Positions 5,913 through 6,202 of a stretch of DNA of 6,202 bases are shown piece after piece. Origin of the DNA: Fibrobacter sp. (GTDB lineage: Bacteria; Fibrobacterota; Fibrobacteria; Fibrobacterales; Fibrobacteraceae). Made by a program: the position numbers and the translations under genes. Positions within the stretch are counted from its first letter, which is position 1. Each line of letters opens with the position of its first letter. The notes beneath the pieces are model-generated. The model was given only the letters and a program-made list of their open reading frames with translations, had not been told where the DNA came from and ran no database searches. Location: positions 1 through 6,202 of the forward strand of contig JAFZOV010000059.1 in NCBI GenBank assembly GCA_017550445.1, read 5' to 3'.

Positions 5913-5945
5913 AAAGGAGATCCCCGATCAAGTCGGGGAAGACAT
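5913..5945. repeat. Palindromic repeat of dispersed type in the purB 3' region
   Basis: TCCCCGA (5921-5927) and TCGGGGA (5933-5939) form a 7-bp stem with the loop TCAAG, flanked by GGAGA on one side and AGACATT on the other. The minus-strand reading (GTCTTCCCCGACTTGATCGG and on) resembles a short palindrome that I recall as scattered between genes in several bacterial genomes. Copy number cannot be seen from this window. It may also add a second stem to the purB terminator. Confidence 0.5.
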
Positions 5946-5957
5946 TAGAGAAAAAGC

Positions 5958-6202
5958 TTAAACTTTAAGTTCGCCGGCGTCGATGTTAGACCATCCCTCA
6001 ATGGCTTCGATGGCCGGGCGGACTTCTTCGGTCACGAACTTCACGACCTGGCCAGGAGCGCGGCCCACGAACTTGCGCAGGTCGAGGATTTCCTTGAGCT
6101 TGGCTTCGGTGATGCCGAGCTTCTGGAACTTCTCGTTCTTGAGGACGCGTTCGAGCAAGTCGTTGTCCTTGCCCTGTTCCTTCACGACCTTGCCGGCTTC
6201 CA
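5958..6202 (-). CDS. purB: Adenylosuccinate lyase, C-terminal end
   Basis: This is the 3' end of a minus-strand gene whose 5' part lies beyond the window; the frame is open to the edge (80 complete codons, then the stop at 5958-5960). The stretch EAGKVVKEQGKDNDLLERV followed by LRKFVGRAPGQVVKF is typical of the C-terminal helical domain of adenylosuccinate lyase. That enzyme splits succinyl-AICAR and adenylosuccinate to release fumarate in purine synthesis. The active-site loops are outside the window. The GTG at 6185 is internal and not a start. The gene ends at its own hairpin and terminator. With guaA at the other end of the window, both edges are purine genes, but they lie on opposite strands and are not one operon. 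Confidence 0.88.
   Translation of the reverse strand, partial: EAGKVVKEQGKDNDLLERVLKNEKFQKLGITEAKLKEILDLRKFVGRAPGQVVKFVTEEVRPAIEAIEGWSNIDAGELKV

Overview
The window looks like chromosomal DNA of an anaerobic Gram-negative bacterium of the FCB group. My best guess is Fibrobacter (F. succinogenes or a relative). This rests on three things: a secreted lipoprotein built on runs of four or five serines, a radical SAM/SPASM enzyme beside it, and AAGGAG ribosome sites at several starts. This is recognition from memory, not a search result. No phage, transposase, CRISPR array, tRNA or rRNA was seen.

Left part (1-1108): the 3' end of guaA (GMP synthase, a long form resembling the eukaryotic enzyme) is followed by a strong intrinsic terminator. 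Around and beyond the terminator lies about 290 bp of non-coding DNA made of a degenerate 12-bp tandem repeat, each unit being a small GTTnnnAAC palindrome. This ends in a symmetric 15-bp hairpin just before the next gene.

Middle (1151-3933, + strand): a 600-aa cyclic-di-GMP phosphodiesterase (decayed GGDEF, intact EAL, PAS-like tail) with its own terminator. Next is a two-gene unit with its own promoter: a 68-aa very acidic protein of unknown function, whose stop overlaps the GTG start of pgpA (phosphatidylglycerophosphatase A, phosphatidylglycerol synthesis).

Right part (6202-3930, - strand): the 3' end of purB (adenylosuccinate lyase), then a dispersed-type palindrome and a terminator. 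Then comes a two-gene unit: a 240-aa lipoprotein with repeated Ser-run/[S/A]G/PP blocks, and, 16 nt downstream, a radical SAM/SPASM enzyme of the peptide- or protein-maturase type. The last gene converges on pgpA with a 4-nt overlap of the stop codons.

The most interesting candidate system is the lipoprotein plus radical SAM/SPASM pair. The repeat-built surface lipoprotein would be the substrate and the cytoplasmic enzyme would modify its repeats before export. The second most interesting signal is the 12-bp palindromic array downstream of guaA.
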